In this document: positions 1 through 8,661 of the stretch, piece after piece
Layout of the letters: the number at the start of each line of letters is the position of its first letter
Position numbering within the stretch: the first letter of the stretch is position 1
Position numbers and translations under genes: made by a program
Notes under the pieces: generated by a model
What the model was told of the DNA's origin: nothing
Databases searched by the model: none
The model's input: only the letters and a program-made list of their open reading frames with translations
Source: Mesorhizobium sp.
GTDB taxonomy: Bacteria > Pseudomonadota > Alphaproteobacteria > Rhizobiales > Rhizobiaceae
DNA length: 64,000 nucleotides
Assembly (NCBI GenBank): GCA_004020315.1
Contig: SAQG01000020.1
Span: forward strand, 41,213 to 105,212
Reading direction: 5' to 3'

Positions 1-60
1 GAACGCGCCAAGCACGGACTGGAGCACGAGCAAATAGGCCGCTACGAGCGCGGCCGGCAT
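1..60 (-). CDS. Partial gene for a small membrane or exported protein, cut by the window edge
   Basis: Only the first 20 codons from the ATG at base 60 are present. They encode MPAALVAAYLLVLQSVLGAF, a hydrophobic run that could be a signal peptide or first membrane helix. An in-frame TTG at base 87 would add MNIRRRRWS, giving a classic positively charged signal-peptide start; an in-frame stop lies just upstream of it. A purine-rich GGAGACG precedes the ATG. The leader resembles those of short DUF2946-type proteins, but this is a weak resemblance. The gene runs off the left edge, so function cannot be judged. Confidence 0.4.
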   Translation of the reverse strand, partial: MPAALVAAYLLVLQSVLGAF

Positions 61-187
61 GCTCCATCGTCTCCGCCGGATGTTCAAAGGCCTGTCTCTT
101 CACGCAGCAACGGCCAATACCTAGCACGCGGCTGGCGGGCGGAAAATCGCCAAATTACTACTGCGGCAACGCGGCGCTTTAAGGCCG

Positions 188-1081
188 CTACGGTTGGTGG
201 CCCTCGGGGATCGAGTTCAACAGCGTATTGCGCGCCGACTTCAGATGCTTGCGGCAGGCGGCGTCGACCTTGTCGAGATCGCGCGATTTGAGGGCAGCGA
301 TATAGGCCAGGTGTTCCGCGACCGCCACTTCGTTGCGCTCGCGCTCCTGCGCCTTGTTCCACTGGTAGTGGTAGTGGAAGATCATGGCGATGACATCGTA
401 GAAATCGACGATGAAGCGATTGTGTGACGCGCGGTGGATCAGCCGGTGAAAGCGCTCGTCGAGCTCGGAGAATTCGTTGAAGCGCGTGGCGATCTCGCGC
501 GCTAGCAGGCGATGCTCGTCTTCCAGGCGGTCGAGGTCGGCCCAGACCGGGCTGTCCTCCGGCAATGCGGCGAAGGCGGCGGCCGAGCGCAGTTCGAACA
601 TCTCGCGGATTTCGGTCAGCTCCAGAGCGAAAGCGCGGGTAAAACCTTTCAGCACCCAATGGCTGTTGCGGCGTTTCTCGATCAGCCCGAAGCGGGAAAA
701 GCGGATCAGGAACTCGCGCACGCTGGTGGTGCCGACGCCGATCTCGCGCGCCAGCTCGAGTTCGTTGATCTGCATGCCTGGCTCGGCACCGCCGGCAAGC
801 AGCCGCCGCATGAAGGAGCGCTCGATGATCTGCGACAGCGTGTCGGTCTCTTCCTCGGGGAAAAAGTCGTCGGGCCGCGGCACGCGCAAAACCGTCTTGC
901 TGCGCTTGTTCCAGGCGATCAGCCCGGTCTCTTCCATGCGCGCAAGGATGCTGCGGATCGTCGTGCGGCTGACGCCAAGTAGCGTGCCCAGCTCGGGCTC
1001 CGACGGCAGGCTTTTCGTTTCATCGAGCAGCCGCAAACCGCGATTGTAGGCGTCCTTATAGACGTTGTTGCTCTTCGACAT
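188..1081 (-). CDS. GntR-family regulator with FCD domain and two winged-helix segments
   Basis: This is a 297-residue DNA-binding regulator. Residues about 25-62 (LPSEPELGTLLGVSRTTIRS, then ILARMEETGLI) form a typical GntR winged helix. A second winged-helix-like segment follows at about 103-145 (INELELAREIGVGTTSVREF). The remainder is an alpha-helical FCD ligand-binding region with acidic and His residues. Ordinary FCD GntR proteins have one winged helix and about 220-250 residues, so this one is long. It is transcribed away from the UxaA-type dehydratase gene across a 263-base region holding a promoter and dyad, so it probably controls that sugar-acid cluster, responding to a sugar acid (inference). 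Confidence 0.85.
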   Translation of the reverse strand: MSKSNNVYKDAYNRGLRLLDETKSLPSEPELGTLLGVSRTTIRSILARMEETGLIAWNKRSKTVLRVPRPDDFFPEEETDTLSQIIERSFMRRLLAGGAEPGMQINELELAREIGVGTTSVREFLIRFSRFGLIEKRRNSHWVLKGFTRAFALELTEIREMFELRSAAAFAALPEDSPVWADLDRLEDEHRLLAREIATRFNEFSELDERFHRLIHRASHNRFIVDFYDVIAMIFHYHYQWNKAQERERNEVAVAEHLAYIAALKSRDLDKVDAACRKHLKSARNTLLNSIPEGHQP

Positions 1082-1237
1082 CCCCTGCCCCGTTGCGTCG
1101 CGCTTGCGGCGGCCGGCTTGAAGCGCGATATGACAAATGTTCCTAGCGCAGGCCTGCCAAAAAGCGGAACCGCTTTTCGGAAGTCAGCCCTGGTTCCAGT
1201 GGCCGGTCCTCTGCACAAGAACGAGCGGCGCTGTCAC

Positions 1238-1276
1238 GAAAAAACATTTGACGCAAAACTGTTTTTTCACGATAAA
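1238..1276 (+). promoter_or_regulatory. Promoter overlapped by a 9-bp inverted repeat (candidate operator)
   Basis: A TTGACG -35 (1248-1253) and GATAAA -10 (1271-1276) are 17 bases apart and point to the UxaA-type gene. A perfect inverted repeat, GAAAAAACA (1238-1246) and TGTTTTTTC (1260-1268), is centred on the -35 element. A bound protein would block polymerase. The divergent GntR regulator is the obvious candidate (inference). Confidence 0.5.
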
Positions 1277-1344
1277 AGACATTAACCGTTAACAAGCGCG
1301 TGTCAATCCGCTTGCCGATCCCAGGAACACCCAGGAAACCGCCC

Positions 1345-2850
1345 GTGAACACCGCAAACAGCATTCTTCTGTCTCCCGCCGACAACGTCGCGGTCGCCAA
1401 TGGCCGCATCGAGATCGGCGCGGTGCTGCCGGGCGGCGCCGTTGCCACGGCGCTGATCGAACCCGGCCACAAGGTGGCGATCAAGCCGATTGCCGCCGGC
1501 GAGGCCGTGGTCAAATACGCTCAGGCGATCGGCCGCGCCACGCAGGACATCGCGCCCGGCGAACACGTCCATTCGCACAATCTGGTCTTTGAATCCGGGC
1601 GTTTGCCGGTGGTGCCGCCAAGCGAAGCCGTGCACGCGACGGAGGCCGACCGCGCCCGCACCTTCATGGGCTACCGTCGCGCCGACGGTCGTGCCGGCAC
1701 GCGCAACTTCATCGGCATCATTGCCAGCGTCAATTGTTCGGCCACCGTTTGTCACGCCATCGCTGATGAGGCGAACCGCACGCTTCTGCCCCGATATCCC
1801 GGCATCGATGGCTTCGTTCCCATCGTCCATGGTCAGGGTTGCGGCATGAGCGCCACCGGCGACGGCATGATGGTGCTGCATCGCACGCTTGCCGGCTATG
1901 CCCGTCATCCGAATTTCGGCGGCGTGCTGATGATCGGTCTCGGCTGCGAAGTCAACCAGCTCACCCTCTATGGCCAGAAAGGTGCTGCCGCCGGAAAACG
2001 CCATTTCAACATCCAGGAAGCCGGCGGCTCGCGCAAATCGGTCGAGAAGGCGATGGGCGTTCTGGCCGAGATCGCCGAGGAGGTTGGCAAGCTTGAGCGT
2101 GAGCCGATCCCGGTCAGCGAGATCGTCGTCGGCCTGCAATGCGGCGGCTCGGACGGCATGTCCGGCATCACCGCCAATCCGGCGCTGGGCGCCGCGGTCG
2201 ACATCCTGGCTGGCGTCGGCGGCATCGGCATCCTCTCCGAGACGACGGAAATCTACGGCGCCGAACATCTGCTCGCCTACCGCGCGGCAACCCCTGAGAT
2301 CGCCGCCAAGCTCGACGGCTATGTGAAGTGGTGGGAAGATCATGTCGCCAAGCATGGCGCCTCCATCGACAACAATCCTTCGCCCGGCAACAAGCGCGGC
2401 GGCCTGACTACCATCTTGGAAAAGTCGCTTGGCGCGGTCGCCAAGGGCGGCCAGACGCCGCTCAACGGCGTCTTCGGCTATGCCGAAAAGGTCACCGGAC
2501 ATGGCTTGGTGTTCATGGACACGCCCGGCTACGACCCGGTCTCCGCCACCGGCCAGGTGGCTGGCGGCGCCAATGTCATCGTCTTCACCACCGGCCGCGG
2601 TTCCTGCTTCGGCTGCCGGCCGACACCGTCGATCAAGGTCGCCAGCAATTCGACCATGTACCACACCATGGAAGAGGACATGGACGTGAATTGCGGCGTC
2701 ATCGCCTCGGGCGAAAAGACCATTGCCGGCATGGGCCGCGAGATCTTCGAGCTGATCGTCGAGACGGCTTCCGGCCGCAAGACCAAGAGCGAGGAGTTCG
2801 GCTACGGCGACAACGAGTTCGTGCCCTGGCACCTCGGAGCGACCCTCTAA
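1345..2850 (+). CDS. UxaA-family altronate/galactarate-type dehydratase
   Basis: This is a 501-residue cytoplasmic sugar-acid dehydratase that would remove water from a hexonate or hexarate to give a 2-keto-3-deoxy acid. The N-terminal 75 residues form a SAF-like domain. The rest is the UxaA/GarD catalytic region with IGLGCEVNQ (about 197), CGGSDG (about 265) and TGRGSCFG followed by PSIKVASN (about 415-430). The GTG at 1345 is preferred because AGGAAA lies 6 bases upstream; the ORF opens at a GTG at 1300 without a ribosome site. The neighbours are a sugar ABC importer and a polyol/aldonate dehydrogenase, so it is probably one step of an imported sugar-acid pathway. Altronate, galactarate and L-fuconate-type substrates cannot be separated from sequence alone. 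Confidence 0.9.
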   Translation: MNTANSILLSPADNVAVANGRIEIGAVLPGGAVATALIEPGHKVAIKPIAAGEAVVKYAQAIGRATQDIAPGEHVHSHNLVFESGRLPVVPPSEAVHATEADRARTFMGYRRADGRAGTRNFIGIIASVNCSATVCHAIADEANRTLLPRYPGIDGFVPIVHGQGCGMSATGDGMMVLHRTLAGYARHPNFGGVLMIGLGCEVNQLTLYGQKGAAAGKRHFNIQEAGGSRKSVEKAMGVLAEIAEEVGKLEREPIPVSEIVVGLQCGGSDGMSGITANPALGAAVDILAGVGGIGILSETTEIYGAEHLLAYRAATPEIAAKLDGYVKWWEDHVAKHGASIDNNPSPGNKRGGLTTILEKSLGAVAKGGQTPLNGVFGYAEKVTGHGLVFMDTPGYDPVSATGQVAGGANVIVFTTGRGSCFGCRPTPSIKVASNSTMYHTMEEDMDVNCGVIASGEKTIAGMGREIFELIVETASGRKTKSEEFGYGDNEFVPWHLGATL

Positions 2851-2910
2851 ACCAGACTGCCCGCGACAGTGGCGGATCGCCAGGTGTCACACGCCTGCGT
2901 GCCTAAAAGA

Positions 2911-2970
2911 ATGAACATTCTATATTGACTGATGAATGGAATTAATATTCCAATTGGATATTGGAGTGGA
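2911..2970. promoter_or_regulatory. AT-rich cluster of short dyads upstream of the sugar importer
   Basis: The 309-base gap 2851-3159 has no gene. It holds overlapping symmetrical elements: GAATG-AA-CATTC near 2911, TGGAAT-TAAT-ATTCCA (2937-2952) and the perfect palindrome TCCAATTGGA (2949-2958). A TTGACT (2925-2930) could be a -35 element, but no good -10 follows. The stretch is strikingly AT-rich for this window. It is probably the operator/promoter region of the rbs-type operon. Confidence 0.4.
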
Positions 2971-3054
2971 TCGCAGCTCCTATGGAGGAAATTCGCCCGG
3001 CCGAGCCATTCGAAGCAGGCATCAAACATCGCTTGCGCCGACCACGGGGATACA

Positions 3055-3088
3055 TTATCAAAATGCGGTAAATGTTTTTTATTGATAA
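3055..3088. promoter_or_regulatory. Inverted repeat TTATCAA-N20-TTGATAA
   Basis: Perfect 7-base arms (3055-3061 and 3082-3088) lie about 70 bases before the solute-binding-protein start in an AT-rich island. The 27-base centre-to-centre arm spacing would allow two protein subunits on a similar DNA face. It may be a second operator of the importer operon. Confidence 0.3.
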
Positions 3089-3159
3089 AGTTCCGTTTGG
3101 GCCGCGCCATCCGGATGGAGCTTCTGTAACGTTCATCGGCGACTTAGGGAGGACTCCTA

Positions 3160-4155
3160 ATGAAATTCGTGACCAGCATTCTCAATCGCCGCGCCTTCGT
3201 GGCACTTGCAGCCGCCTCGATGCTCGCCGGCGTGATGCATTCGGCGCCGGCATCTGCGGCCGACGTGACCATTCCGATCATAGTCAAGGACACCACGTCC
3301 TTCTACTGGCAGATCGTTCTGGCCGGCGCCCGCAAGGCCGGCAAGGATCTCGGCGTCAACGTGCCGGAGCTCGGCGCTCAGGCCGAAACCGACGTCAACG
3401 GCCAGATCTCGATCCTCGAAAACGCTGTCGCCGGCGACCCGGCCGCCGTCGTCATCGCGCCTACCGAAGCCAAGGCGCTCGGCAAGCCGATCGACGAGGC
3501 CGCCACCAAGGTCAAGATCATCGGCATCGACTCCGGCGCCGACTCCAAAGCCTTCACCTCGTTCCTGACCACCGACAACATCCAGGGCGGCCGCGTCGCC
3601 GCTGACGGCCTCGCCGCGGCCATCGGCGAAGCCAATGGCGGCAAGGTCGAGGGCGATGTCGCCCTGATCACCGCACTTCCGGGCGCCGGTTCGCTCGAAC
3701 AGCGCGCCCAGGGCTTCAAGGAACAGCTCGCCGCCAAATATCCGGGCCTCAAGCTGGTCGCCGACAAATATGCCGACGGCCAGGCCACCACCGGCCTCAA
3801 CATCGCCACCGACCTGATCACCGCCAACCCCAACCTCAAGGGCATCTTCGCGTCCAACCTGATCATGGCGCAGGGCGTCGGTCAGGCGATCGCCGAGAAC
3901 AGCCTCGCAGGCAAGGTCGGGCTGGTCGGCTTCGACAGCGACGAGAAGCTGATCAAGTTCCTCAATGACGGCGTCATTTCGGCTCTCGTCGTCCAGGATC
4001 CGTACCGAATGGGCTATGACGGCATCAAGACGGCACTCGCCGCCTCGAAGGGCGAGAAGGTCGAGGCCAATGTCGACACCGGCGCCAACCTGGTGACCAA
4101 GGCCAACATGAAAGATCCGAAGATCGACGCGCTGCTCAACCCGAAGCTCGACTGA
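3160..4155 (+). CDS. Sugar ABC transporter periplasmic binding protein (RbsB type)
   Basis: This is a 331-residue periplasmic solute-binding protein of the ribose/galactose-binding class (Peripla_BP_4). It has a signal peptide (LAAASMLAGVMHSAPASAA) with cleavage near residue 33. The mature part has the expected two-lobe pattern, including VIAPTEAKAL, DSGADSKAF and LVGFDSDEKLI. A strong ribosome site (AGGGAGGA) precedes the ATG. It is the first gene of a binding protein-ATPase-permease operon and is followed by a stable hairpin. The ligand is probably a sugar or sugar acid fed to the dehydratase and dehydrogenase genes around it (inference). Confidence 0.93.
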   Translation: MKFVTSILNRRAFVALAAASMLAGVMHSAPASAADVTIPIIVKDTTSFYWQIVLAGARKAGKDLGVNVPELGAQAETDVNGQISILENAVAGDPAAVVIAPTEAKALGKPIDEAATKVKIIGIDSGADSKAFTSFLTTDNIQGGRVAADGLAAAIGEANGGKVEGDVALITALPGAGSLEQRAQGFKEQLAAKYPGLKLVADKYADGQATTGLNIATDLITANPNLKGIFASNLIMAQGVGQAIAENSLAGKVGLVGFDSDEKLIKFLNDGVISALVVQDPYRMGYDGIKTALAASKGEKVEANVDTGANLVTKANMKDPKIDALLNPKLD

Positions 4156-4176
4156 GCATCGCCGCAGGCGAACTGT

Positions 4177-4199
4177 TTCCGGGGCCTTTCGCCCCGGAA
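4177..4199 (+). other. Hairpin between binding-protein and ATPase genes
   Basis: TTCCGGGGC-CTTTC-GCCCCGGAA is a perfect 9-bp stem with no T-run after it. Such hairpins in ABC operons commonly protect or attenuate the mRNA so that the binding protein is made in excess. It is unlikely to be a full terminator. Confidence 0.55.
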
Positions 4200-4245
4200 C
4201 ACCCCGCACTCGTGCCAATCGTGGGGCCAATCTGGGAGGATTGTC

Positions 4246-5799
4246 ATGACTTCGACGGCGCAGGAACTGCATCCGGCCCTAACGCTGGAACCGGGCAGGA
4301 CCATCCTCGAACTGCACGGGCTGGAAAAGCGCTATCCCGGCACCCACGCGCTGAAGCCGGTCAACCTCGCCTTCAAAGCCGGCGAAATCCATGCCATCGT
4401 CGGCGAGAACGGCGCCGGCAAATCTACCCTGATCAAGCTTCTGACCGGCGTCATGCCGCGCACCTCCGGCGACGTCATCTGGGAGGGCAAGCCTGCCGCA
4501 TTGGCGACGCCGCATGAGGCGATGGCGCTCGGCATCAATGCAGTGCATCAAGAAGTCGTCCTGTGTCGCCATCTCACCGTCGCCGCCAACATGTTCCTCG
4601 GCGAGGAGGATTCCCGCTTCGGCATCCTGCAGCAGCGGGCGATGGTCAGACAGGCGCAGAAGATCATCGACGATCTCGGCTTCGACCTGCCGGCGCATGT
4701 CATGCTGGGTGACCTGACGATCGGTCAGCAGCAGCTGATCGCCGCCGCCCGCGCCACTGTGCGCGGCACCAAATTCCTGATCTTCGACGAACCGACCGCC
4801 TACCTCACCCGCAAAGAGGCCGACCAGCTGTTCACGCTGATCCGCCGGCTGAAGGTCGAAGGCGTCACCATCATTTACATCAGCCATCGCATGGAAGAAG
4901 TGTTCGAGCTCGCCGACCGCGTTTCGGTGCTGCGCGACGGCACCCTGGTCGGCACCAGGAACATCGCCGAGACCAACGACGCCGAGCTGGTCAAGATGAT
5001 GATCAACCGCTCGATCGAGCAGGTCTACCACAAGGAGCACTTCACCCCCGGCGCGACCATCGTCGAAGCCCGGAACCTGTCCGGCAAGGGCTTCGAAAAT
5101 GTCTCCATGTCCGTCCGTGCCGGCGAGATCGTCGGCCTCTACGGCCTGATCGGCGCCGGGCGCAGCGAGTTCGTCACCACGCTCTATGGACGCCACCGCA
5201 AGTCGGGCGGCCAGATCCTCTGGGAGGGCAAGGAGGTCAAGGTCAATTCCGAACATGACGCGATCCGGCTCGGCATGGCGTTGGCACCAGAAAGCCGTCG
5301 CGACCAGGGCCTCTGCCTCAACCTGTCGGTTGGGCTCAACCTCAATTTGCCGATCTACAAGCGCATCTCGAGCAATCTGCTGATCTCCCGCGCGCAGGAA
5401 AAGGCGCAGGCCGATCGCCAGATCGCCGACCTGCGCATCAAAACGCCGACGCGTAGCGCGCTGGCCTCCAGCCTATCCGGCGGCAATCAGCAGAAGATCG
5501 TCATCGGCAAATGGCTCGCCCACGGCGGCAAGCTGTTCATCTTCGACGAGCCGACGGTCGGAGTCGATGTCGGCACCAAGGCCGAGATCTACCGCCTGTT
5601 CGGCGCGCTGTTATCCAAGGGAGCCGGCATCATCCTGATCTCGTCCTACCTGCCGGAGGTCTATGAACTCGCCGACACGCTGCATGTGTTCCGGCGCGGC
5701 AAGCTGGTGGCTACGCATGGATTTCGGACCGCTGATCACGAGGAGATCCTCACCCAGGCGCTGGCCGAGAAACAAGAAGGACCGGGAGGACAGATATGA
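4246..5799 (+). CDS. Sugar ABC transporter ATP-binding protein, duplicated (RbsA/MglA type)
   Basis: This 517-residue cytoplasmic ATPase has two fused nucleotide-binding domains, as in RbsA and MglA. The first has Walker [10 protein letters not shown] (about 53), signature LTIGQQQLIAAARA and Walker B FLIFDEPTAYL. The second keeps the LSGGNQQK signature (about 412) and FIFDEPTVGVD but has a degenerate Walker A (GLIGAGRSE), which is normal in this family. A GGGAGGA ribosome site precedes the ATG. It overlaps the permease gene by 4 bases (ATGA). It energises import by the neighbouring binding protein and permease. Confidence 0.93.
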   Translation: MTSTAQELHPALTLEPGRTILELHGLEKRYPGTHALKPVNLAFKAGEIHAIVGENGAGKSTLIKLLTGVMPRTSGDVIWEGKPAALATPHEAMALGINAVHQEVVLCRHLTVAANMFLGEEDSRFGILQQRAMVRQAQKIIDDLGFDLPAHVMLGDLTIGQQQLIAAARATVRGTKFLIFDEPTAYLTRKEADQLFTLIRRLKVEGVTIIYISHRMEEVFELADRVSVLRDGTLVGTRNIAETNDAELVKMMINRSIEQVYHKEHFTPGATIVEARNLSGKGFENVSMSVRAGEIVGLYGLIGAGRSEFVTTLYGRHRKSGGQILWEGKEVKVNSEHDAIRLGMALAPESRRDQGLCLNLSVGLNLNLPIYKRISSNLLISRAQEKAQADRQIADLRIKTPTRSALASSLSGGNQQKIVIGKWLAHGGKLFIFDEPTVGVDVGTKAEIYRLFGALLSKGAGIILISSYLPEVYELADTLHVFRRGKLVATHGFRTADHEEILTQALAEKQEGPGGQI

Positions 5800-6761
5800 G
5801 CACCGAGGCGATCCCTGCCGAAAGGCCGAAACGCAACTACAACGCCCTGTTCGGGCTGACACTGCTGGCGCTGCTGGTTCTTTTATGGATCATCCTGTCG
5901 GTGGCGACGCCGAGCTTCGCCTCCGCCAACAACATCTCCAACCTGTTGCGGCAAGGGTCGATGATCGCCATCCTGGCAGTCGGCCAGACCTTCGTCATCA
6001 TCACCGGCGGCATCGACCTTTCCGTCGGCGCCGTGGTCGGCTTCGCCACCGTGATCGTCGCGATGCTGATCAACGCCGGCATACCGGTTTTCCTCGCCAT
6101 CCTGATTACCTTGCTGGTCGGCGTCGCCATCGGCATGTTCCATGGCTTCGGCATCGTCAAGATGGGCCTGCCGCCCTTCATCATTACCCTGGCGACGCTG
6201 ACCTCGCTGCGCGGCATCGGCCTGTTGATGACCAACGGCAACTCGATCTCGATCAACAACGACGCCTTCCAGACGTTCTCGCGCAGTTCCTTCATCGGCG
6301 TCCCCAATCTGTTCTGGATGGTGATCCTGGTCGGCATCCCGGCCTACATATTCCTGCACCACAGCCGCTGGGGCCGGTATCTGTTCTCGGTCGGTTCCAA
6401 CGCCGAGGCGTCGCGCCTGTCCGGCGTCAACGTCCAGCGCACCATCTACATGGCCTACACGCTGTCGGGCCTATGCGCGGCCTTCGTCGGGGTGCTGCTT
6501 GCGTCCCGCATCGGCATCGGCAATCCGACGCAGGCCGAGGGCTGGGAGCTGCAGGCGATCGCCTCGTCGGTGATCGGCGGCACCTCGCTGTTCGGCGCTG
6601 TCGGCTCCGTACACGGGCCGCTGCTCGGCGCCTTCATCCTTGCCACCATCAACAACGGCGCCAATCTGCTCAACGTCAACGCCTTCTGGCAGCGCATCAT
6701 CACCGGCGTGCTGATCATCGTCATCGTCTATTTCGACGGGCTGCGCCGCCGCGGCAAATAG
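5796..6761 (+). CDS. Sugar ABC transporter permease (RbsC type)
   Basis: This 321-residue inner-membrane permease of the BPD_transp_2 family has about 8-10 hydrophobic helices. The hallmark [17 protein letters not shown] lies at about residues 66-82, and the C-terminal GGTSLFGAVGSVHGPLLGA matches RbsC-like proteins. It is translationally coupled to the ATPase gene. Together the three genes make a complete importer. The length is normal for the family. Confidence 0.93.
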   Translation: MSTEAIPAERPKRNYNALFGLTLLALLVLLWIILSVATPSFASANNISNLLRQGSMIAILAVGQTFVIITGGIDLSVGAVVGFATVIVAMLINAGIPVFLAILITLLVGVAIGMFHGFGIVKMGLPPFIITLATLTSLRGIGLLMTNGNSISINNDAFQTFSRSSFIGVPNLFWMVILVGIPAYIFLHHSRWGRYLFSVGSNAEASRLSGVNVQRTIYMAYTLSGLCAAFVGVLLASRIGIGNPTQAEGWELQAIASSVIGGTSLFGAVGSVHGPLLGAFILATINNGANLLNVNAFWQRIITGVLIIVIVYFDGLRRRGK

Positions 6762-6831
6762 ATCACTTCCTAACAACCGCCGGCCTCGCAACAGCCGAGC
6801 CGACGGTGCCATGAACCGACTGGATCAAACC

Positions 6832-7848
6832 ATGAAAGCCGTCGTCTGCCGCTCCCCCGGAGACCTAGTTTTGGAAGATCGCCCACCACCGGGCACACCA
6901 CCCTCCGGCTGGGCGCTGGTCGCTGTCAGCCATGTCGGCATCTGCGGCACCGACTATCACATCTTCGAAGGCAAGCACCCGTTCCTCGCTTATCCCCGCA
7001 TCATGGGCCACGAGGTTTCCGGCACTGTGATCGAGGTTGGCGACGGCGTCGATCTCGCAATCGGCGAACCGGTGATCATCAATCCTTATCTCGCTTGCGG
7101 CAAATGCATCGCCTGCCGGCAAGGCAAGCCGAATTGCTGCGTGAAGATCGAGGTGCTCGGCGTCCACCGCGACGGCGCCATGTGCGAGCAGATCCTGGTG
7201 CCGGCGCAAAATCTCTACCCGGCTAGCGGCCTGTCGCTGGCCGACGCTGCCGCCGTCGAATTCCTGGCGATCGGAGCGCATGCCGTGCGGCGCTCGCTGG
7301 CTGCCCCCGGCGCGCGCACGCTGGTCATCGGCGCCGGGCCGATCGGCCTCGGCACGGCGCTGTTTGCCCGCATCGCCGGCCTCGACGTGATGCTGCTCGA
7401 CATGAGTGCCGAGAGACTTGGCTTCGCCGAAAAGGAACTCGGCTTCGCGACACTCGACGGTTCAAAGAGGACGGCAACCGATCTGGTGCGGGAAGCGACC
7501 GGCGGCGAAGGCTTCGACGTGGTTTTCGATGCCACCGGCAACACCCAGTCCGTCCAGTCGGCGTTCGCCCATGTCGCGCATGGCGGGACGCTCGTCCTGG
7601 TCAGCGTCGTCAAGGACGACATCGTCTTTTCCGACCCCGAATTCCACAAGCGCGAAATGACGCTGATCGGCAGCCGCAACGCGCTGCGCGCCGATTTCGA
7701 CCATGTCGCCGCCTCGATCCGCAATGGCGCGGTGCCGCTTGCGAAGCTTGTCACCCATCGCACGGCGCTTGGCGACACGCCGCTCGACCTCGCCCGCTGG
7801 GCGCAGGAGAAATCCGGGCTGATCAAGGCCGTCATCCAGGTCGGATGA
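6832..7848 (+). CDS. Zinc-dependent alcohol dehydrogenase, L-galactonate dehydrogenase-like
   Basis: This is a 338-residue medium-chain NAD(P)-dependent dehydrogenase. Catalytic-zinc motifs are CGTDYH and GHEVSG. The structural-zinc cysteines are CGKC, then AC and NCC, at about residues 90-105. The Rossmann motif is GAGPIGLG (about 167). Several segments (NCC.KI..LGVH.DG, SDPEFHKREMTLIGSRNA) closely resemble E. coli YjjN/LgoD as I remember it, which oxidises L-galactonate to D-tagaturonate. Beside a UxaA-type dehydratase that assignment is attractive, but sorbitol/idonate-type activity is possible. The ORF could also start at the ATG at 6811; neither start has a strong ribosome site, and the family begins near MKAVV. 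Confidence 0.87.
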   Translation: MKAVVCRSPGDLVLEDRPPPGTPPSGWALVAVSHVGICGTDYHIFEGKHPFLAYPRIMGHEVSGTVIEVGDGVDLAIGEPVIINPYLACGKCIACRQGKPNCCVKIEVLGVHRDGAMCEQILVPAQNLYPASGLSLADAAAVEFLAIGAHAVRRSLAAPGARTLVIGAGPIGLGTALFARIAGLDVMLLDMSAERLGFAEKELGFATLDGSKRTATDLVREATGGEGFDVVFDATGNTQSVQSAFAHVAHGGTLVLVSVVKDDIVFSDPEFHKREMTLIGSRNALRADFDHVAASIRNGAVPLAKLVTHRTALGDTPLDLARWAQEKSGLIKAVIQVG

Positions 7849-7871
7849 AACCGGGATAGAATGCGCACCGA

Positions 7872-8621
7872 CTAAAGCGGCGACAATTTGAGCTCGACGC
7901 GTTCCGCCGGGAACCGCGTTTCGGCGAACTGGATCGGCTGACCGTCCGGCGTGACGTTGACGGCGACCGTTACCAGCACGATGGCGCCGGGCTGCAGATC
8001 GAGATCGGCAAGGTCAGCGGCGTCCGCGTGGCGGGCCGACAGTACCGTCGATTGCCTGAGATAGTCACCGATGCCGAAACGCTCGAGCGAGGCGGTCACC
8101 GATCCGGTTTCGGCCATGGCGGCATCGATGCCGGTGAAGCGAGCTGCATCGAACCAGCCGGTCGCACGCGAGACCGGCTGCCCATCGGCTTCGCCGCGTG
8201 TCTCAAGGCGTATCACGCTCGAACCCTTGGCAAGCCCCAGCCCTTCGGCGACGCGCCGGCTGGCCGGTTCGACCGCCGATTCAAGCAGCACGCTGCGGCG
8301 CTCCGACGCCTGCCCTTGCAAGCCCTCCGAAAAACGGGTGCGCGCGCCGATCGGATAGGACAGCCGCTTGCGCGACAGCACAAAGGTGCCGCGCCCCTGT
8401 TCGGCCCTGAGCACGCCATCCTGCACCAGTGCTGCGATGGCGCTGCGCACCGTATGGCGGTTGACGCCGTAGCGCTCTGCCAGTGCGACTTCCGGTGGCA
8501 GCGCAGCATTCTCGGCAAAGTCGCCGACGGCGATCGAATGCAGGATCTGGTCAGCTATCTGCCGCCACAGCGAGATGCCGGTGCGCCGCTCCAAGCTGCT
8601 GGCCATCTGCTGACCGATCAT
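7872..8621 (-). CDS. phnF: PhnF, GntR-family regulator of phosphonate genes
   Basis: This repressor has an N-terminal GntR winged helix (about 10-75: ISLWRQIADQI, then RYGVNRHTVRSAIAAL) and a C-terminal UTRA ligand-binding domain ending QFAETRFPAERVEL. It is divergent from phnG and very likely represses the C-P lyase operon. The start is uncertain: ATGs at 8651, 8621 and 8606 are all plausible. The track's 8717 start is a TTG lying inside the operator dyad and is not credible. The 249-residue form from 8621 fits the usual PhnF length of about 240. Confidence 0.9.
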   Translation of the reverse strand: MIGQQMASSLERRTGISLWRQIADQILHSIAVGDFAENAALPPEVALAERYGVNRHTVRSAIAALVQDGVLRAEQGRGTFVLSRKRLSYPIGARTRFSEGLQGQASERRSVLLESAVEPASRRVAEGLGLAKGSSVIRLETRGEADGQPVSRATGWFDAARFTGIDAAMAETGSVTASLERFGIGDYLRQSTVLSARHADAADLADLDLQPGAIVLVTVAVNVTPDGQPIQFAETRFPAERVELKLSPL

Positions 8622-8661
8622 CTCTTGCCCCGATCTTTTTCGCCCTGTCATCCATCCGTCA

